Part shown: positions 16,566 through 26,554 of the stretch, piece after piece
How the letters are laid out: each line of letters opens with the position of its first letter
How positions within the stretch are numbered: position 1 is the first letter of the stretch
NCBI RefSeq assembly: GCF_031760065.1
Contig: NZ_CP134500.1
Location: 1,860,001-1,924,000, forward strand
Direction of reading: 5' to 3'
Origin: Streptomyces durocortorensis
GTDB lineage: Bacteria; Actinomycetota; Actinomycetes; Streptomycetales; Streptomycetaceae
DNA length: 64,000 bases
Program-made: the position numbers and the translations under genes
Notes under the pieces: model-generated
Told to the model about the DNA's origin: nothing
Databases searched by the model: none
Seen by the model: only the letters and a program-made list of their open reading frames with translations

Positions 16566-19500
16566 TCAGCCTATGGACTGGTAGCCGAGGAATGCCTCCG
16601 AGACGCCGGTCACGGCGGTGTGGCCGCTGTCGGTGTAGTCGGCGAAGAAACGGAGGCGACCGGTACCGGGAGTGGTGGCCCAGAGGTCGAGCTTTCCGTT
16701 GTTGTTGGCGTCGGGCGCTGCCGTGAAGCGGGGCACGGTGTCGACACTCCAGTTCCAGCTGATGGCGGTCCGGTCGGTGAGACTGATGTCGAAGCCGTTG
16801 TCCGTCTCGCCACCGTGGAACACGTAGAGGCCGCCGACATCTGGGCGGTCGTAGCGCACGACCAGGTCAGCCCGTCCGTCGCCGTTGTAATCGCCCGCGG
16901 CTGCGAGGGTGACCTCGCCGACGGCCGATCCGCCGCCGGATATCGGATCGTCCGGGCCTGCCAGGAGAACCGGATCGCGGTCACTGTCGAGCCGGCGGTC
17001 GAGGCTGCCGTAGTAGAGCCAGAGGAACTCGCCGTCGTTGACGAGCAGATCCGGATGGCCCGCGACATCCTCGGTGCCGTCACCGTCCACGTCCAGCCCG
17101 CCGTCGACGTCGCCGATGGCGAGAATCTGCTTGACGCCGTCCTTCCAGTGATTGTTGGCGGGGTCGTAGACGGTGAGTTCCTGCCGTCCGCGGTCCGCAC
17201 AGTCGGTGCAGGCGAATCCGTAGCCGTCGTTGGGATACATCCACAGCCGTTGAGTAACGCTCGTCGCCTCCTGCTGGAGGGCGATGAGATCCTCGTAGCC
17301 GTCGTCGTTCCAGTCTCCCCGGTGCGTGATCTTGGCCGCGTTCCACTGGCCATTGCTGGCGGTGGCGGATGCCTCGGCGATGGTGCCGGTGCCGGTCCCG
17401 TAGAAGCGGCGAAGGGTGCCGTCCTTGTCGATGGCCCACAGGTCGGCGTTGCCGTCGCCGTTGATGTCGCCAGGCTTGTCACGTGAGCTGGGGCCGTTGG
17501 CGTAGAAGAGATAGGTGGCGGTGTCCGAGGAGTTGCCGACCTTGTCACGGCTGATGACGTACACCTTATTGGCCCCCGCGACAGTCGGGGTGAGCTTGAT
17601 ATTCACCGACCCGCCCGCTGTGCCGGGCGTGACCGTGCGGCGGTTGCCGTCGGAGTCGGTCCAGTACTGGTACGAGGCGACGTCTGTCACCCCACCGCTG
17701 GAGAAAGTGAAGGTACCCTCCGTACGCACCCTGCCGGTCGTGGCGGGCCAGCCGTCACCTCCATCGGGGAACTGGCTGGACGTCACTCCTGGCGGCTGGC
17801 TGGGCCGGTTGGGGTCGTACACGAAGCGGCACCCCGGTGCGCCCTGTGTGGGGTTCCAGTCGGAGAACAGGGAGCCGTCGTTCGCCTGCGCCTTCCAGGA
17901 GAAGTTGCCGTTCGCCTTGGCGATATGCGGGCTCAACACGGCTTTGGCTACCTTGAGTTTGGCGACCGTGCCGGAGGTGACAGTGACGGTTTGGTTGACG
18001 ATGATCCCGTTGCCGGCATTGTGATGACCGGTGGGCCACAGATGGAACTTCACCTTGACGGTTCCGCCGTCCCCGTCGCTTCCCTTGGCGGTCAGGTAGA
18101 TGTCTGTGTTCCCGATGAGGCCGTAGGGGGCCACGTCGCCACAGCCCTTGCTGTTCTTGGTGCTGGGGATGGTGTCCAGCGACGCAGGCACGGCGGGTCG
18201 GGTGTTGTAGGTGGTGGACAGCACGGCCGACTTGGCGTCGAACTTCTTCCAGCCGTATACGTCTGTCTCGCTCGACGCCGCCAGTGCGAGCGTGAGGGTG
18301 TTCCAGGTACCGGCCTGGGAGTCCTTCGCGGCGCGGGTGGTGTCGAAGGCAAGGTTTCCGGCGGGGCAGCTGCTACTGCTGAACCCCTTGGAGTCATTGA
18401 CAGTGTCCAGGGTGTACAGCTTGCCGGGTTGGTTGTTCCACGTGTGGCTGGACTTGAGGTACCGAGTGTGCCACAGCTGGATGCCGCGGTTCTCGCAGGA
18501 CCAGGACCAGGTGTTCTTGATCTGGAAGCGGGAAGAGCTGATGACCCGGTTCTTGTCCTGGAGGTTCTTGGTGTTCATGCGGAAGTAGGAGCGGGCCAGG
18601 CCGTTGGTGACGTTCTCGTACCCGGCTCGCGCAGTGGTGGTACCGCCGTTGAAGCCCGCACCGTTGAAGAACGAGGCGTTGGGGTGCTTCTTGTAGACGA
18701 TCCCCCAGGAGTGCCGTGATCCCTGGACGGACGGATCGATGTAGACCGGGTACCGCGTGTCCTCACCCGTCAGCAGTTCCTCGTCCGGGAGGAGTGTGAG
18801 GCTGTCGTCCGCCACCTTGACCTCCATGGCGGCGTCGCGGGCTCCGAACCCGGGCTCGAACGCGTCCGCGGCAGGTGGTCCCGTCAGGACCGAGGCCCGG
18901 CCGAGGGTGCGGGCCGACGCCTGAGCGAGCGGGGCGGCGCTGTCCCACATCCGGGGCGTGGGTGCGGTGAACACCTCCTGACCCGCGGGGTCCAGCGCCC
19001 TGACATTCCCGTGCTCGTCCGCTGTGACCTTCAGCCCCTCGGTACCGAGGGCGAAGTCAAGCCGGTTCAGCTCCGGGTTCCTCGCGGCCTCGGCGGACTT
19101 GACGACCAGTACCTGGTTGTAACCGCTGCTGTGGGCCCTGAGCTTCAGGTCGACGTCGTCCAGCACATCCGGATAGGTGACGGTGTCCGCCTCGACGACG
19201 GGCTTCGGCAGAGGCCGGGACCAGCCGACCGACATCGACCGGCCGTTCCGTACGACGGTGGCGAGCGGTCCGTCGCCGCCGCCGGAGAAACGGACGCCGA
19301 TCTCCGTCGCCACGGGGGACAAGGTGCCGTCCTCGTTTTTCATCAGATCGGTGTCGATGGCGACCAGCTTGTTGTCCTTGCGCACCCACTGGGGCACGGC
19401 ATACGTGTTCTCGGTGAAATCACCATCGGGATTGGCGAACGTCTCTGAGACTTCGGTGCGCTGGGAGAGCACCTCGACCGAATGGCCGGAATCAGCCGCC

Positions 19501-19712
19501 TCAGCGAGCGCCGCCGTCTGGTCCCCGGTCAGCCCCTCCTCGGTCCTCGGCGGCGCCACGACCGCTGCCTCCGCGTCTGCGGGCAGAGCGGCTACCAGAG
19601 GTGCGGCAAGGATGAGCGCAAGGGCGACGCCCATGCATCGGAAAGGCCACCGGAAGGCACTCCGCCTCTCTTCACGAGCTCTCTCCATCGGTCTTCTTTT
19701 CACTTTCTCCAT
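16566..19712 (-). CDS. Large secreted FG-GAP/VCBS repeat protein with DNRLRE-like region, partner of the Rhs gene
   Basis: A 1048-residue exported protein. A basic N-terminus and hydrophobic core (MGVALALILAAPLVAALPAD, ~27-46) make a long signal peptide. The central part has the RYPVYIDPSVQG motif and a DNRLRE-like adhesion module (about 320-520). A fibronectin/Ig-like segment follows, then C-terminal FG-GAP repeats with Ca-loop patterns: PGDINGDGNADLWAI, RGDWNDDGYEDLIAL, AAGDYNGDGRADLVVRYD and APDANNNGKLDLWAT. Such repeats fold as a beta-propeller. It is divergent from the Rhs gene, an arrangement I recall as common in Streptomyces, and may anchor or present the Rhs toxin. ATG 19712 lacks a clear ribosome site; an internal ATG at 19688 is an alternative. 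Confidence 0.85.
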   Translation of the reverse strand: MEKVKRRPMERAREERRSAFRWPFRCMGVALALILAAPLVAALPADAEAAVVAPPRTEEGLTGDQTAALAEAADSGHSVEVLSQRTEVSETFANPDGDFTENTYAVPQWVRKDNKLVAIDTDLMKNEDGTLSPVATEIGVRFSGGGDGPLATVVRNGRSMSVGWSRPLPKPVVEADTVTYPDVLDDVDLKLRAHSSGYNQVLVVKSAEAARNPELNRLDFALGTEGLKVTADEHGNVRALDPAGQEVFTAPTPRMWDSAAPLAQASARTLGRASVLTGPPAADAFEPGFGARDAAMEVKVADDSLTLLPDEELLTGEDTRYPVYIDPSVQGSRHSWGIVYKKHPNASFFNGAGFNGGTTTARAGYENVTNGLARSYFRMNTKNLQDKNRVISSSRFQIKNTWSWSCENRGIQLWHTRYLKSSHTWNNQPGKLYTLDTVNDSKGFSSSSCPAGNLAFDTTRAAKDSQAGTWNTLTLALAASSETDVYGWKKFDAKSAVLSTTYNTRPAVPASLDTIPSTKNSKGCGDVAPYGLIGNTDIYLTAKGSDGDGGTVKVKFHLWPTGHHNAGNGIIVNQTVTVTSGTVAKLKVAKAVLSPHIAKANGNFSWKAQANDGSLFSDWNPTQGAPGCRFVYDPNRPSQPPGVTSSQFPDGGDGWPATTGRVRTEGTFTFSSGGVTDVASYQYWTDSDGNRRTVTPGTAGGSVNIKLTPTVAGANKVYVISRDKVGNSSDTATYLFYANGPSSRDKPGDINGDGNADLWAIDKDGTLRRFYGTGTGTIAEASATASNGQWNAAKITHRGDWNDDGYEDLIALQQEATSVTQRLWMYPNDGYGFACTDCADRGRQELTVYDPANNHWKDGVKQILAIGDVDGGLDVDGDGTEDVAGHPDLLVNDGEFLWLYYGSLDRRLDSDRDPVLLAGPDDPISGGGSAVGEVTLAAAGDYNGDGRADLVVRYDRPDVGGLYVFHGGETDNGFDISLTDRTAISWNWSVDTVPRFTAAPDANNNGKLDLWATTPGTGRLRFFADYTDSGHTAVTGVSEAFLGYQSIG

Positions 19713-19843
19713 GAGGAGATCGTGCCACTAACAACGCGGCATCCGAGTCAATTCAACGACGCCACAGGGAGCTAAGTACGCAAAGTTCACAGATTTTCAC
19801 TTTTGCAGAGATTAGCCCTCAAGATCACACTTGTCGCGAAGGC

Positions 19844-19897
19844 GTTCGCACAGCCCAGAGACAGTTCGCACAGAAATTAGACTCCTCTCAAGTCTAA
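19844..19897. promoter_or_regulatory. Repeat elements in the FG-GAP/Rhs divergent spacer
   Basis: GTTCGCACAG occurs twice (19844-19853 and 19864-19873) exactly 20 bp apart. Four bases further is an inverted repeat, TTAGACT/AGTCTAA (19877-19883 and 19891-19897) around a 7-nt spacer. The 334-nt spacer is clearly AT-richer than its surroundings. The repeats on the same face of the helix suggest a dimeric or cooperative regulator controlling both genes. Confidence 0.5.
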
Positions 19898-19975
19898 ATA
19901 GTTCGGTATCCGGCCGTATGTCAAGGCCTGCTCAACAAAAGGGATAACGACTCGAACACTAACGGCCCACCCCCT

Positions 19976-20004
19976 TTCAAATCCGAAGAGCCTGGTGCTA
20001 TCTT
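19976..20004 (+). promoter_or_regulatory. Predicted promoter of the Rhs gene
   Basis: TTCAAA (19976-19981) and TATCTT (19999-20004) with a 17-bp spacer. The predicted start of transcription near 20011 leaves a leader of about 36 nt before GTG 20047, which supports that start codon. Confidence 0.45.
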
Positions 20005-20046
20005 TACTTTTTCCTTTCCATGTCTTCACTTTATCGAGGGGGATTG

Positions 20047-23000
20047 GTGTCGGGTTTGCCAGTTTCGGATTTCCGTCGGTCCAGACGTTCGGTCGGCACA
20101 CGAGCCCGTCCCGTCGCCCTGCTCCTGGCGACCTATCTGGTGGTCGGGCTCCTGGGAGGACCGGTGGCCGCCGCCGCGGAGTTGGATCTGCGAGATCTGA
20201 AAAAACCGGACCCCATACCTGTGTCAGAGGTCGCGGGAACCGCCCTCAACAAGACAGATGAGACGGCTTCCAAGACCCGCTCGCCCGACGACGGGACTCG
20301 TTGGCCCGAGCCCGGCGTGTCCGTGCTCGATGTGCCCGGGAAGGCGGACGGGCCCAAGTCGGCCGAGGTGGGTTCACTCCCGGTGGCCGTGGGCACGCCG
20401 AAGGACGCCAAGCGTGCCGGCACGGTGGCAGATCAGGTGCAGGTACAAGTGCTGGACCGATCGGCCGCCGCGTCAGCCGGAGTCGACGGTCCGCTTCTCG
20501 CCGTGCAGGGCCACGGCCAGAAGCAGGGCCGGGGGCGGGTCGGCCTGAAGCTGGACTACTCGGGCTTCTCCGGGCTGTACGGCGGAGACTGGGCCTCCCG
20601 GTTGACGTTGCGTGAGGTGCCGGGCTGCGCGCTGGTCACTCCGGACCGGACGGACTGCCAGCCGGGCGAGCAGATCGAAACCGTCAACGACGCCTCGGAC
20701 TCGATGCTCTCGGCCGAGATTTCCCTCACCGTCACCGATGAGAGCGCCGGAAGCACCGGCCGTCCCGTCAGCGCAACGGCCACCATGGCCCGCTCGGCAA
20801 CGGGCGTGCAGGCGGCTCCCGCGACGGCACTCTTCGCCGTGACCGCGGCCCCGTCCGGTGCCACCGGCGACTTCACCGCCACCACCCCCTCGGCGTCCGC
20901 GAGCTGGGAAGCCGGGGGGGCCTCCGGCGGCTTCTCCTGGTCGTACGACATCGAGACGCCGGGAGTGCCGGGCGGCCTGGAGCCGAGCCTCGGCCTGTCG
21001 TACTCTTCCCGCGCGGTCGACGGACGTACAGCCGCGACCAACAACCAGGCCAACTGGATCGGGGACGGCTGGTCCATGTCCCCAGGGTCCATCGAGCGGC
21101 GCTACACCTCGTGCGAGAGCGACAGGAAGGATGGCAACAACCCGTCGAACAAAGTGGGCGACCAATGCTGGAAGAAGGACAACGCGACCCTGTCACTCGG
21201 CGGATCGTCCAGCCAACTGGTCAAAGACGATGCCACGGGCGAGTGGCGTAAGAAGACCGACGACGGCACGCGGATCGCGCAGTTGAAGAGCACCAGCCGC
21301 GCCAACGGCGACGGCGACGGCGAGTACTGGCGTGTCACCGCACCGGACGGTACCCGCTACTACTTCGGCTACAACCGGCTGCCCGGCTGGACCAAGGGCA
21401 AGCCCGTGACCAACTCCGTCTGGACGGTTCCGGTCTTCGGCAACCATTCCGGTGAGCCGTGCCACGCCGCCGCGTTCAAGGACTCCTGGTGTCAGCAGGG
21501 CTGGCGATGGAACCTGGACTACGCCGTCGACCCGCATGGCAACGCCATGGGCTACTACTGGGCCAAGGAGTCCAACCACTACCAGCGCAACGTCGATGCC
21601 TCGTACAACGGCACCCTCACCTCCTACACTCGCGGCGGACACCTCAAACGAATCGACTACGGTCTGCGCCACGGGAACGCGTACACCACAAAGGCTGCCG
21701 CCAAGGTCGACTTCACGACGGCCGAACGGTGCCTGAAGACCAGCACCTTCGACTGCGCGGCCGACAAGTTCACCGCGGCCAACGCCGCCAAGTGGCCCGA
21801 TGTCCCCTTCGACCAAGTGTGCAGCGCGGGCGACGCATGCGCGGGCAAGTCCTCGGCGTCGTACTTCACTCGCAAGCGACTGACCGGCATCACCACGTCC
21901 GTGCTGGACGGCGGAGCGTACAAGAAGGCCGATTCCTGGCAGTTGGAGCACCGCTTCCCGTCCACCGGGGATGGCACGGACCCGCCGCTATGGCTCGCAT
22001 CCATCGAACGCACCGGGCACACTTCCGGTACCCCGGTAACGCTGCCCGCGGTCGAGATGTCCGGGCAACAGCTCCCCAACCGCGTCGCCGGTGCCGTGGA
22101 CACGATCCCGGCGTACAACCGCTACCGCGTCTACGGCATCAAGAACGAGACCGGCAGCACACTTGGCGTCACCTACTCGGCGCCGGACTGCAAAGCCGGA
22201 AGTCTCCCGAACCCGGCGAGCAACACCAAGCGCTGCTACCCGGTGATCTGGTCTCCCCCGGACGCTCCGGCAGCGGGCTACGAGCCGTACCAGGACTGGT
22301 TTCACTCCTACGTGGTCACCCAGATCCTGGAGTCCGACAACACCAGCGGCGCACCGGTCAAACGCAACGACTACACCTACCTCGGAGGTCTCGCCTGGGC
22401 CAAGGGTGACAACGAGTTCACCGAGGCCAAGCACCGAACCTACGGGCAGTCGAAGGGGTACGGCCGCGTCCAGATGCGCACCGGCGATCCGGCCGAGGGC
22501 ATGCAGACACTGACCGAGACCCGCTACTTCCGCGGGATAGCCGGGGCGCAGGTCGCCAACGGCGAAGGTATCGAGGTGGCCGACCACGAGGCCTTCGCCG
22601 GCATGCCCCGCGAGACGGCCACGTACAACGGTGCGGGCGGAGCCCTGGTCTCCGCCACGAGTTCGGTCCCGTGGCATTCCTCCGCCACGGCCTCCCACTC
22701 CCGCTCCCCCGACGGGCTGCCGACCGTGCACGCCTACCGGACGGGGGTGAAGAAGGAGGAGACCCGCACGACCATCACGGGCGGCACACTCCGACGCACC
22801 GCCTCGGAGCGCACCTTCGACTCCTATGGCCACGTCCGCACGGAAAGCGAGACCGGAGACACCGCCAAGAGCGGTGACGAGCAGTGCACCACCGTCTCCT
22901 ACGCCCGGAACACCACCGCCAACATCCTCACCAAAGTCGCCGAGAGCAAGACGGTCGCCACGGCGTGCGATACCACTCCGCAGCTGCCCGCGGACCTGGT

Positions 23001-26000
23001 TTCCACAGAGCGCCACTACTACGACGGCTCCACCACGCTGGGCGCCGCCCCGGCAAAGGGGAACGAGACCCGCCGTGACGAGAACGACGGTGCAGGCACC
23101 GGCTTCATCACCGTGAACACCGCCGAATACGACGTCTACGGACGCCAGACCAGTGCCACCGACGCATCCGGCGCCGAGACCACGGTCGCGTACACTCCGA
23201 CCACCGGCCAGGCACCCACGAAGACCGTCACCACCAACGCGCTCGGGCACGCCACGACTGTCCACACCGATCCGGTGCGGGGAGCCACCACCACCGCGAT
23301 CGACCCCAACGGCAAGCGCACCGACATCGAATACGACGCGCTGGGGCGTGTGACCAAGGTCTGGGGTCCCGGCCGCACCAAGGCCGACCACCCCGACGCC
23401 CCCGCCACTCAGTACTCCTACAACCTCTCCAGGACCCTGCCCAACGTCGTCACCACCAAGGAACTCAACCATCAGGGTGAGTACGTGACCTCGTACACTT
23501 TCTACGACGGTCTCCTGCGACCCCGGCAGACCCAGAGCCCGGCTGTCGGAACTTCCGGACAGGGGCGCGTCGTCACCGAGACGCGCTACGACACCCGGGG
23601 GCAGCCCTGGAAGAGCTACGACGCCTACCACGCGACCGGAGCACCGTCAGCAACCTTGGTGGCCGGCGACGACTCGAAAGTGCCGTCCGCAGTGGAATCG
23701 GAATTCGACGGCGCCGGGCGTCCGGTAGCCCAGATCTCACTGAAGTACGGCGACGAGACCAAGCGCACCAGCACCGTCCACGGCGGCGACCGGACCACGG
23801 TGGTGCCCCCCAAGGGCGGCACCACCGTGACAACCATCGTCAACGCTCAGGGGCAGACGTCCGAGGCCCGCTCCTACACCAACAGCGAGCGCACGGAGTT
23901 CCAGGCCACCAGGTACGGGTACAACCAGTACGGCAAGCTGGCCAAGGTGACCGACCCCGCGGGCACGGTCTGGACGTGGACTTACGACAGCCGGGGCAGG
24001 CAAACGCGGGCCGACGACCCGGACAAGGGCGTCGGCACCACGACGTACGACGACGCCGACCGCCCCAGCACCGTCACCGACGCCCGGGGCATCACCCTCA
24101 CCACGCTCTACGACGAGCTGGGACGCCCGGAGAAACTCATGCAGGGCACGACGGTGCGGTCTTCCTGGACCTACGACTCAGTCGCCAAGGGGCAGCCCGC
24201 CTCGGACACCCGCCACGTGAACGGCGAGTCCTACACCACGAAAGTCAACGCCTACGACGACCGCTACCAGCCCACTTCCGCAACAACCGTCATTCCCACC
24301 TCGGAGCAGGGCCTGGCCGGCACCTACACGTGGACCTACGGCTACAACCAGTACACCGGCGCACAGGAATGGCTGAAGCACCCCGCGATCGGCAACCTTC
24401 CCGCCGAGCGGGTCACCACCAACGCCAACTCCTCTGGTCTGCCTGTCTCCACCACGGCGGGCGGAGTGCCCCTCGTCGGCAACGTCTCCTACGACGCCTT
24501 GTCCCGGCCCGTGCGGATGGAACTGGGCACGCTGGGACGGAAGGTGTACGACACCCGGGTCCTGGACGAGCACTCCGGGAACCTGGTCCGGCGCACCCTT
24601 GACGGCGACCAGGCGCTGAGGATCGAGGACACCCACTACTCCTACGACGCCGCGGGCAACACCGTCCGGATCTCGAGCACATCCGGACAGGACTCGGCCG
24701 CCAGCACGGACACCCAGTGCTTCGCCGTCGACGCCCTGCGTCGGATGACGGACGCCTGGACCACCAAGGCCGCCTCGGACGACTGCGCGAACGGCCCTTC
24801 GGCCACCGCCGTGGGCGGCCCGGACTCCTACTGGCACTCATACAGCTACGACCTGGCGGGCAACCGCGCCGAAGAGATCCGGCACACCACGGCCCCCGGT
24901 GTCCCCGACATCACGCGCACGTACACCCCGGGCAAGAGCGGCGAGCCCAACCCGCACGCACTGCGCTCCATCACCACCACGGGCGGCCCCGACGGCGGCG
25001 CCCGGGAAACCTTCGCATACGACCAGGCCGGTAACACGGAGTCCCGCGACGGAGGCTCCCGCGACCAGGGGTACGTCTGGGACCAGGAGGGCAATCTCGC
25101 CGAGGTCACGGAGAACGGCAAGTCCACCACGTACCTCTACGATTCGTCCGGCAACCGCATCCTGGCCCGCAACACGAACGCCACCACCGCCTACCTCCCG
25201 GGCGGCAACCAGCTGACCGTCGCCACGTCCGGCGCGAGGACCGCGACCCGCTACTACAGCCACGCCGGTGAGACCGTGGCCGTGCGTACAGCGGCGGGCA
25301 TCAATTTCGTCTTCGCCAACCATCAGGGCACCGGCCTGACGGCCGTCGGATTCACAGACGGCCAAGCCGTAACCCGGCGCAAGCAACTTCCCTTCGGTGA
25401 GAGCCGTACCGCCACCGGCACCGAATGGCCAGGCGACCGGGGCTTCGTGGGCGGCACCGCCGACCCGACCGGACTCACCCACCTGGGAGCCCGCGAGTAC
25501 GACCCCGCCATGGGCCGCTTCCTCTCCGTCGACCCGCTGATACTTCCCGGCGACCCGACCCAGCTCAACCCGTATATCTACGGCAACAACAACGCCGCTA
25601 CCTTCTCCGACCCGACCGGCGAGGCGTACGAGGAGTGCGTGAGCGGTCAGTACAGCTGCACCTATGGGAAGGGGGGAACCGGCGATCTGAAGAAGGTCGA
25701 GTTCGGCAAGAACTACAAAAAGGTGACCAAGACTGTCGGTGGCACCATTTCCCCCAACTACACGATCCAGCAGAACACGGGATATAAGCACGTCTATACG
25801 AAGGGAAGCGGAGTATCCGCACCGACCGCAGCCCAACGAGCAGCATCCGCCGAAGTCGAACGCCGCAATCGAATAGAGCGGGAACAAAAAGCAGCCGAGG
25901 CTCGACAGAAAAAGAATAACCAGGACGAGGGCTTCTGGTCAGGGCTCAAGAATTCCACAGTAGGCCAATGGGTCGGCGACAACTGGGATGGCATCAAGAC

Positions 26001-26460
26001 CGGGCTGACGGTTGTCGCTTTTGGAGCCTGCATTGTCGCCTCCGCAGGCGCCTGCATCATGGTGGGTGCAGCCGTGGCCACGGCGAAATTTGCCGGTGAC
26101 GGTTTCAAGACCGGGAACTGGGACGGCCGGGCGTACGCCAAGGACCTGGCCTGGACCGCGGTAGGCGGCGGATCCGCAGCGGCATTCGGACGCGCGTTCG
26201 GAGGAGCCAAGACCTGGCGTGAGGCATACCGGGCTTCACCGTGGGCGCGGCATACGGTCATGACGAAAGTCAGACCGTCGTCGGCGACCAAGCACGCGGT
26301 CGTACGACCGACCTCCCGGATCGACAAGGGCGCCACGTACGGAAACTTGAGCGTGAACGCCGGATTCAACGCCGGATTCTGCGGTGCAAATACCACGAGC
26401 ATCGGCTCCTACCCCGGGAACCTCGGCACGAGCTTCGGATCCTATAGTGGAGTCTGCTAG
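20047..26460 (+). CDS. Rhs/YD-repeat polymorphic toxin protein
   Basis: A 2137-residue secreted Rhs protein. A signal segment (VALLLATYLVVGLLGGPVAA) is followed by a SpvB-like beta region (GGFSWSYDIETPGVPGGLEP) and many YD repeats (e.g. YDARG/YDSRGRQTRA and YDELGRP types) that build the Rhs cocoon. The Rhs core ends near residue 1858 (REYDPAMGRFLSVDPL, then NPYIYGNNNAATFSDPTG). After the core, about 279 residues form a variable tip that includes a hydrophobic stretch (VVAFGACIVASAGACIMVGA). Codon use in the tip is visibly AT-richer, the usual mark of exchanged toxin domains. I recognise no known nuclease or deaminase motif at the C-terminus. GTG 20047 follows GAGGGGG and is preferred over ATG 20020, which has no ribosome site. 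Confidence 0.9.
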   Translation: MSGLPVSDFRRSRRSVGTRARPVALLLATYLVVGLLGGPVAAAAELDLRDLKKPDPIPVSEVAGTALNKTDETASKTRSPDDGTRWPEPGVSVLDVPGKADGPKSAEVGSLPVAVGTPKDAKRAGTVADQVQVQVLDRSAAASAGVDGPLLAVQGHGQKQGRGRVGLKLDYSGFSGLYGGDWASRLTLREVPGCALVTPDRTDCQPGEQIETVNDASDSMLSAEISLTVTDESAGSTGRPVSATATMARSATGVQAAPATALFAVTAAPSGATGDFTATTPSASASWEAGGASGGFSWSYDIETPGVPGGLEPSLGLSYSSRAVDGRTAATNNQANWIGDGWSMSPGSIERRYTSCESDRKDGNNPSNKVGDQCWKKDNATLSLGGSSSQLVKDDATGEWRKKTDDGTRIAQLKSTSRANGDGDGEYWRVTAPDGTRYYFGYNRLPGWTKGKPVTNSVWTVPVFGNHSGEPCHAAAFKDSWCQQGWRWNLDYAVDPHGNAMGYYWAKESNHYQRNVDASYNGTLTSYTRGGHLKRIDYGLRHGNAYTTKAAAKVDFTTAERCLKTSTFDCAADKFTAANAAKWPDVPFDQVCSAGDACAGKSSASYFTRKRLTGITTSVLDGGAYKKADSWQLEHRFPSTGDGTDPPLWLASIERTGHTSGTPVTLPAVEMSGQQLPNRVAGAVDTIPAYNRYRVYGIKNETGSTLGVTYSAPDCKAGSLPNPASNTKRCYPVIWSPPDAPAAGYEPYQDWFHSYVVTQILESDNTSGAPVKRNDYTYLGGLAWAKGDNEFTEAKHRTYGQSKGYGRVQMRTGDPAEGMQTLTETRYFRGIAGAQVANGEGIEVADHEAFAGMPRETATYNGAGGALVSATSSVPWHSSATASHSRSPDGLPTVHAYRTGVKKEETRTTITGGTLRRTASERTFDSYGHVRTESETGDTAKSGDEQCTTVSYARNTTANILTKVAESKTVATACDTTPQLPADLVSTERHYYDGSTTLGAAPAKGNETRRDENDGAGTGFITVNTAEYDVYGRQTSATDASGAETTVAYTPTTGQAPTKTVTTNALGHATTVHTDPVRGATTTAIDPNGKRTDIEYDALGRVTKVWGPGRTKADHPDAPATQYSYNLSRTLPNVVTTKELNHQGEYVTSYTFYDGLLRPRQTQSPAVGTSGQGRVVTETRYDTRGQPWKSYDAYHATGAPSATLVAGDDSKVPSAVESEFDGAGRPVAQISLKYGDETKRTSTVHGGDRTTVVPPKGGTTVTTIVNAQGQTSEARSYTNSERTEFQATRYGYNQYGKLAKVTDPAGTVWTWTYDSRGRQTRADDPDKGVGTTTYDDADRPSTVTDARGITLTTLYDELGRPEKLMQGTTVRSSWTYDSVAKGQPASDTRHVNGESYTTKVNAYDDRYQPTSATTVIPTSEQGLAGTYTWTYGYNQYTGAQEWLKHPAIGNLPAERVTTNANSSGLPVSTTAGGVPLVGNVSYDALSRPVRMELGTLGRKVYDTRVLDEHSGNLVRRTLDGDQALRIEDTHYSYDAAGNTVRISSTSGQDSAASTDTQCFAVDALRRMTDAWTTKAASDDCANGPSATAVGGPDSYWHSYSYDLAGNRAEEIRHTTAPGVPDITRTYTPGKSGEPNPHALRSITTTGGPDGGARETFAYDQAGNTESRDGGSRDQGYVWDQEGNLAEVTENGKSTTYLYDSSGNRILARNTNATTAYLPGGNQLTVATSGARTATRYYSHAGETVAVRTAAGINFVFANHQGTGLTAVGFTDGQAVTRRKQLPFGESRTATGTEWPGDRGFVGGTADPTGLTHLGAREYDPAMGRFLSVDPLILPGDPTQLNPYIYGNNNAATFSDPTGEAYEECVSGQYSCTYGKGGTGDLKKVEFGKNYKKVTKTVGGTISPNYTIQQNTGYKHVYTKGSGVSAPTAAQRAASAEVERRNRIEREQKAAEARQKKNNQDEGFWSGLKNSTVGQWVGDNWDGIKTGLTVVAFGACIVASAGACIMVGAAVATAKFAGDGFKTGNWDGRAYAKDLAWTAVGGGSAAAFGRAFGGAKTWREAYRASPWARHTVMTKVRPSSATKHAVVRPTSRIDKGATYGNLSVNAGFNAGFCGANTTSIGSYPGNLGTSFGSYSGVC

Positions 26461-26469
26461 TAGCATGTG

Positions 26470-26514
26470 AGGCCGACGCGGCAACGGAGTTGCCCTCCGC
26501 TGCCGCGTCGGCCT
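26470..26514 (+). terminator. Two-tier hairpin after the Rhs gene
   Basis: A perfect 14-bp outer stem (26470-26483 with 26501-26514) encloses a 5-bp inner stem. TCCACCTTTTC follows. It could stop or attenuate transcription between the Rhs gene and the small gene at 26555. Confidence 0.8.
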
Positions 26515-26554
26515 TCCACCTTTTCAGGACGATGCCCCATCAAGAGGTGAAGAG

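Noticed and set aside
20020..20046. ATG 20020 as start of the Rhs protein
   Set aside because: No ribosome site and only about 9 nt after the predicted transcription start; GTG 20047 has GAGGGGG at working distance.
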